A stretch of DNA of 9,336 nt from an uncultured Victivallaceae bacterium (GTDB lineage Bacteria > Verrucomicrobiota > Lentisphaeria > Victivallales > Victivallaceae): the NCBI GenBank assembly GCA_934663655.1, contig CAKUKT010000086.1:1-9336 (forward strand), read 5' to 3'. Position numbers and translations under genes: made by a program. Positions 5,980-9,336 of this stretch are shown piece after piece. Within the stretch, counting starts at the first letter, position 1. Every line of letters starts with the position of its first letter. Below the pieces are notes generated by a model. That model was not told the origin of the DNA. It saw only the letters and a list, made by a program, of their open reading frames with translations, and made no database searches.

Positions 5980-7913
5980 CAACCGATCGCCGCGCCGGAA
6001 GCGATTTCGCCATCCACTGTAAGCAGTTTCAGCTCACCACCCTGTTTGGCGGCCAGCAACATGCCGCGCGACTCAATGCCGCGGATTTTCGCCGGCTGAA
6101 GATTGGCGACCAGAATGATGGTTTTGCCGGGAAGTTCATCCGGAGAATAGAATTTCGCGATTCCGGCGACGATTTCCCGTCGCTCCCCGCCGACATCAAG
6201 CTGAAGGCGCAGCAGTTTGTCCGCCCCCTCGACCCGTTCGGCGGTCAGAATCCGGGCCGTGCGCAACTGCACCCGGGAAAAATCGGTAATCGAAATCAAC
6301 TCCGCTTCCGGAACCACCGGCGCGGGTTTCGACTTCACAGACGCACCGTCACGCTCCGGCTTGCCTTCGGCAGCCTCCACCACAATGCGGGGAAACAGGC
6401 CCGACGTCTCCCCGACCTGACGCCCCGCCGCCGTGACCCCGTTGCCCGTCGCCGCAGAACCGATATCCCCCGCCTCTCCGGGAGCATACCCGAGCAGCGA
6501 CAGCAACTCGGCCATCTTTTCCGGCATCACCGGTTCGAGCAGGATCGCAATCCGGCGGAGTTCCTCGGCACAGGTAAAGAGCACCGTATTGAGCAATGCG
6601 GTTTCTCCCTGTTTGGCCAGCGCCCAAGGCGCCCGCTGTTCGATATAACGGTTGCCGGCACGAACTGCGTTCATCGTCGCGGCGATACCCTGATCAAGCG
6701 TCATCGCCCGGATGTTGCCGGGCATCGCCTCCACCGCGGCATCGACTGCCGCACGGAAATTCTCTTCGGGTTCGCCGGCCGGAGCCTCCGCCGCCGGAAC
6801 CACTCCCCCCGCGCGCCGGGTGAGCTTGAGCACCCGCGACAACAGATTGCCGAGATCATTGGCCAGATCACTGTTGTAACGGGTGATGAAACCTTCCTCA
6901 CTGAAATTGGCGTCATTGCCCGGCGACATTTCCGCCAGCAGGAAATAACGGAATGCATCGACTCCGGCCCGGTCGATCATATCCATCGGATTGATCACAT
7001 TACCGAGGGATTTACTCATTTTGGTATTGCCGGTCAGCCACCAGCCATGCGCGAAAATCGTCTTCGGCATCGGCAGTCCGATCGCCTTCAGCATCGTCGG
7101 CCAGTAAACGGTATGGGTGGTGAGAATATCCTTGCCGATCAGATGACAGTCCGCCGGCCACCAGCGCGCAAATTCGGCGTCATCCTGAAGATATCCCACT
7201 CCGGAAATATAGTTGATCAACGCGTCAAACCAGACATAACAGACATAATCGCTGTCAAACGGCAGTTCGATTCCCCAGGAGAGGCGCGACTTCGGGCGAC
7301 TGATGCACAGGTCGCCAAGCTCCTTGCGCAGAAATCCCAGCGTCTCATTGGCGCGGAAGGCGGGGAGAATGAAGTCGGGGTGGGTGGTGATGTATTCCAC
7401 CAGCCAGTCCCGGTACTTGCTCATCCGGAAGAAGTAGTTGGTCTCCTCGATGGCTGTGACTTCACGCCCGCACTCCGGACATCTGCCCTCGACCAGATCC
7501 TTTTCAGTGAAAAATCGTTCATCACCGACACAGTACCAGCCGGTGTAACGCGCCTGATATATTTCTCCGCGATCGTAGAGATCCTGAAGAATTTTCCGCA
7601 CCACCTCCCGGTGGAACTCCTGAGTGGTTCTGATGAACCGGTTATTGGTGATGCCGAGCCGCTTCCAGAGTTCCTGAAATCTCACCACCGTCTCGTCACA
7701 GTGGGCCAGCGGTTCCATTTTCCGCGCCGCGGCCGCCTTTTCCACCTTCTGCCCGTGCTCATCGGTACCGGTCAGAAAGAAGGTTTCGTCGCCGATCGAA
7801 CGGTGAAATCTCGCCAGCACATCGGCAAGAATTGTGGTATAAGCATGACCGATGTGAGGCCGGTCATTCACATAATAGATCGGGGTGGTCACATAATATT
7901 TGTTTTTATTCAT
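5979..7913 (-). CDS. metG: Methionyl-tRNA synthetase with C-terminal tRNA-binding domain (644 aa)
   Basis: This cytoplasmic class I synthetase charges tRNA-Met, using ATP to activate methionine. The opening YYVTTPIYYVNDRPHIGHAY carries the ATP-binding HIGH motif (residues 20-23), and KMSKS is at 298-302. The connective zinc knuckle sits at 128-148: Cys128, Asp131, Cys145 and Cys148, so one expected Cys is Asp. A helical anticodon-binding region follows to about 480. A low-complexity linker then leads to a C-terminal OB-fold of the EMAP/Trbp111 type (about 540-644, starting ISITDFSRVQLR), which serves dimerisation and tRNA binding. Three ATGs stand in tandem (7919, 7916, 7913). I chose the third because GGAG directly abuts the first and lies 6 bases from the third; the first would give 646 residues. 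The gene has its own likely promoter and follows a terminator, so it appears to be transcribed alone. Confidence 0.97.
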   Translation of the reverse strand: MNKNKYYVTTPIYYVNDRPHIGHAYTTILADVLARFHRSIGDETFFLTGTDEHGQKVEKAAAARKMEPLAHCDETVVRFQELWKRLGITNNRFIRTTQEFHREVVRKILQDLYDRGEIYQARYTGWYCVGDERFFTEKDLVEGRCPECGREVTAIEETNYFFRMSKYRDWLVEYITTHPDFILPAFRANETLGFLRKELGDLCISRPKSRLSWGIELPFDSDYVCYVWFDALINYISGVGYLQDDAEFARWWPADCHLIGKDILTTHTVYWPTMLKAIGLPMPKTIFAHGWWLTGNTKMSKSLGNVINPMDMIDRAGVDAFRYFLLAEMSPGNDANFSEEGFITRYNSDLANDLGNLLSRVLKLTRRAGGVVPAAEAPAGEPEENFRAAVDAAVEAMPGNIRAMTLDQGIAATMNAVRAGNRYIEQRAPWALAKQGETALLNTVLFTCAEELRRIAILLEPVMPEKMAELLSLLGYAPGEAGDIGSAATGNGVTAAGRQVGETSGLFPRIVVEAAEGKPERDGASVKSKPAPVVPEAELISITDFSRVQLRTARILTAERVEGADKLLRLQLDVGGERREIVAGIAKFYSPDELPGKTIILVANLQPAKIRGIESRGMLLAAKQGGELKLLTVDGEIASGAAIG

Positions 7914-7919
7914 CATCAT

Positions 7920-7923
7920 CTCC
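7920..7923 (-). promoter_or_regulatory. metG ribosome-binding site that selects among three tandem ATGs
   Basis: On the minus strand GGAG is immediately followed by ATGATGATG. Spacing is 0 bases to the first ATG, 3 to the second and 6 to the third, so the third (7913) is the best placed. Confidence 0.5.
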
Positions 7924-7952
7924 GCGCTGAAAAAAAATCGATCGCATTTATT

Positions 7953-7981
7953 AATATAATCGACGGCTCCGGCTTATGCAA
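7953..7981 (-). promoter_or_regulatory. Candidate metG promoter
   Basis: On the minus strand TTGCAT (7981-7976, three of six matches to the -35 consensus) is followed after 17 bases by TATATT (7958-7953, five of six to the -10 consensus). The site lies in an AT-rich gap between the terminator of the preceding gene and metG and would give a leader of about 30 bases. The weak -35 and unknown sigma-factor preferences of this organism limit certainty. Confidence 0.5.
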
Positions 7982-8014
7982 AAAATTTCCCTGGATAATG
8001 TGATCTTTACAGCA

Positions 8015-8051
8015 GAAAAACCGCCGTCCGGAGAAAATTCCGGAACGGCGG
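8015..8051 (-). terminator. Intrinsic terminator after the CvpA-like gene
   Basis: CCGCCGT-CCGGA (8021-8032) pairs with TCCGG-ACGGCGG (8039-8051), giving twelve pairs with one bulged base and a six-base loop. On the minus strand the stem is followed at once by TTTTTC. It begins about 20 bases after the stop codon at 8072-8074, which is the classical layout. Confidence 0.85.
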
Positions 8052-8071
8052 GAGTCGCGGTTGAAACCAGC

Positions 8072-8863
8072 TCACATGTTTCCTGCGAGATTGGCCTGAT
8101 GCGCATCGTTGCGCTGGGTAACCCGGCCCGCCTGGCGCTTGATGTAGTTCGGCTGCCGCGCCGAAGCTGAATCCGGCAGCTCCCCTCCCGCCGCCGCTTC
8201 GGCAGCCTCCTTGCGGTCGCGGATATTGCGGAAGCGGTTGTCACCGGTGGAGGCGGCAGCCTCCGTCCCCTCGGGAGTTTCCGGCTGAGCGGAAGCCGCG
8301 GGTTCAGGCGCTCCCGGACGCGGCAGGATCTCGGTAAAAGCCTCCAGCCACGCCGCCCGAGCCTCCGAACGGTCACTCTGGAAGCTCAGCGAATCCACCA
8401 CCGCCGACGACCAGTTGCACACCTGGCGGGAGAATTTTCCCGCCCCCTCCACCGGAACATAGGAGGCCACATAGTTGATAACCGGCGTCGAGAAGATCAC
8501 CACCAGCAGAAACGCGACGATCATTGTGCCGCTGAGAAAGCCGAACAACACTCCGGAAATCTCACTGAGAGTTTCTGAATATTTGGTTTTCAACTCCTTG
8601 GGAGGCATGGTCTTAACTGCAATCGCCCCGAATATCGCCGCGCCGACGATTCCGAGCACCAGCAGCGTGCCGCCGGGCATGTAGTCGCGCTGAGCTCCGG
8701 TGAGCGGAACATATTTCACCATGATCGCCGGCATGCTCCACAACGCGACATAGGTGGCAAACCAGGTGACCGTCAATACCTTCCATGAGGTTTCAAACGG
8801 CTTCTTGAGCATCGCAAGCCCGACCAGCACGCCGGGGATAAAACAGATCAGATATTCCAGCAT
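8072..8863 (-). CDS. CvpA-like membrane protein with long polar C-terminal tail (263 aa)
   Basis: This is an integral membrane protein with four hydrophobic segments (about 3-18, 29-45, 64-84 and 104-125). The arrangement and the GVLFGFLSG stretch (104-112) resemble the CvpA family, in which a Gly-rich fourth helix is typical. CvpA proteins are known for a link to colicin V production and envelope homeostasis; the molecular role is unsettled. Residues from about 180 to the end are rich in Ala, Pro, Glu, Gln and Arg and look disordered; CvpA proteins are usually about 160-200 residues long, so this tail is extra. The gene starts 8 bases after the stop of the ATPase gene, with GGAG (8875-8878) 11 bases before the ATG, so the two are probably cotranscribed. 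A terminator follows. The family call rests on topology and weak similarity; a generic membrane protein is the alternative. Confidence 0.65.
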   Translation of the reverse strand: MLEYLICFIPGVLVGLAMLKKPFETSWKVLTVTWFATYVALWSMPAIMVKYVPLTGAQRDYMPGGTLLVLGIVGAAIFGAIAVKTMPPKELKTKYSETLSEISGVLFGFLSGTMIVAFLLVVIFSTPVINYVASYVPVEGAGKFSRQVCNWSSAVVDSLSFQSDRSEARAAWLEAFTEILPRPGAPEPAASAQPETPEGTEAAASTGDNRFRNIRDRKEAAEAAAGGELPDSASARQPNYIKRQAGRVTQRNDAHQANLAGNM

Positions 8864-8871
8864 GATATCAA

Positions 8872-9336
8872 TTACTCCACGTTGAGGATTTTCTGTTCAA
8901 CCTCGTCAAACGAGGTAATCCCTTCGGCCACCATCGCCAACGCCTTGTAACTCATCATCGAACCATCCTGATGGCGTTCCGCGAAGAAGGCACGGATCTG
9001 TTCCGGATCAACTCCCGGGGTCAGCAGCAATCCGCGCAGCGCATCGTCGACGAAAACAAAATCAAACACTGCCACTACCCCATCGTAACCGGTACGTTCG
9101 CAGTCGCGACAGCCGATCGGACCACGAATCCGGTCGGTCGCAAAACCGCTCTGCGCGAAATAATCCTCATATCCCGGCTTCAGCGGTGCCGCCTGAGCAC
9201 AGGTACAGAGCTTACGGATCAACCGCACGCTGATGATCAGTTTCAACCCCGCCGCCAACAGCCGTGGTTCGGCGCCGTTGCGGAGCAGGAACTCAATCGC
9301 GTCGGCCGCATTCCGTTTGTCGAAGCCGGCAATGAC
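8872..9336 (-). CDS. C-terminal part of a divergent GspE/PilB-family ATPase, cut by the window edge
   Basis: The frame is open to the end of the window, so only the last 154 residues are visible. The pattern is that of type II secretion/type IV pilus assembly ATPases: AADAIEFLLRNGAEP (10-24), then LIRKLC (39-44), a four-Cys zinc module (Cys44, Cys46, Cys76, Cys79) with GCRDCERTGYDG (75-86), and the closing MVAEGITSFDEV (135-146) seen at the end of GspE/PilB. Departures from the family are the usual LHTND His-box reading FDKRN (5-9), the first Cys pair being C-x-C where C-x2-C is usual, Val where QRL is usual, and FD in place of FE after the GYxG motif. Walker A and B lie outside the window. 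A TTG at 9258 is an internal codon here, not the start. The protein would power pseudopilus or pilus assembly at the inner membrane if active. Confidence 0.85.
   Translation of the reverse strand, partial: VIAGFDKRNAADAIEFLLRNGAEPRLLAAGLKLIISVRLIRKLCTCAQAAPLKPGYEDYFAQSGFATDRIRGPIGCRDCERTGYDGVVAVFDFVFVDDALRGLLLTPGVDPEQIRAFFAERHQDGSMMSYKALAMVAEGITSFDEVEQKILNVE

Noticed and set aside
7047..8003. Plus-strand open frame (318 codons) opposite metG
   Set aside because: It overlaps the catalytic half of metG and runs through the metG promoter; no domain is visible.
7951..8376. Minus-strand open frame of 141 codons overlapping the CvpA-like gene's end
   Set aside because: It is out of frame with the supported gene, runs through the terminator and has an Arg/Pro/Ser-rich shadow composition.
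8872..9258. Complete small gene starting at the TTG at 9258
   Set aside because: The frame is open to the window edge, and the upstream residues continue the GspE/PilB pattern, so this is a truncated larger gene.
1..9336. CRISPR array, insertion sequence, tRNA or rRNA gene
   Set aside because: No regularly spaced repeats, transposase motifs, terminal inverted repeats around a gene, or tRNA/rRNA-like conserved stretches were seen on either strand.

Overview
The window comes from a GC-rich Gram-negative bacterium. This is inferred from a type I secretion-style ABC exporter with its membrane-fusion partner, a probable lipoprotein and a piece of a type II secretion/type IV pilus ATPase. The gene mix would suit the Planctomycetes-Verrucomicrobia-Lentisphaerota group, but nothing here proves the lineage. 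No mobile element, CRISPR array, rRNA or tRNA was seen.

Left part (1-1583, + strand): the last codons of an upstream gene, then a small Cys-rich putative lipoprotein with two CPxC pairs, then a YejE/OppC-like inner-membrane permease of a peptide ABC importer. The permease converges on the next operon, and a long hairpin at 1585-1621 separates them.

Middle (1632-5518, - strand): a two-gene operon in hlyB-hlyD order. It encodes an 853-residue exporter ATPase/permease with a peptidase-dead C39-like N-terminus, possibly two such domains in tandem, and a HlyD-type membrane-fusion protein. The genes are coupled by a stop/start overlap. No outer-membrane channel and no secreted substrate is encoded in the window. 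A 460-base GC-rich stretch (5519-5978) with no convincing gene lies upstream of this operon.

Right part (5979-9336, - strand): metG (methionyl-tRNA synthetase with a C-terminal tRNA-binding domain) has its own likely promoter. It lies downstream of a clear intrinsic terminator that ends the preceding transcript. That transcript carries the 3' end of a divergent GspE/PilB-family ATPase, cut by the window edge, followed 8 bases later by a CvpA-like membrane protein with a long polar tail.

Most of the window is ordinary. The points most worth a second look are the extended degenerate N-terminus of the exporter, the substituted His-box in the ATPase fragment, the extra hydrophobic insert in the permease, and the small zinc-ribbon-like lipoprotein inside a permease operon.
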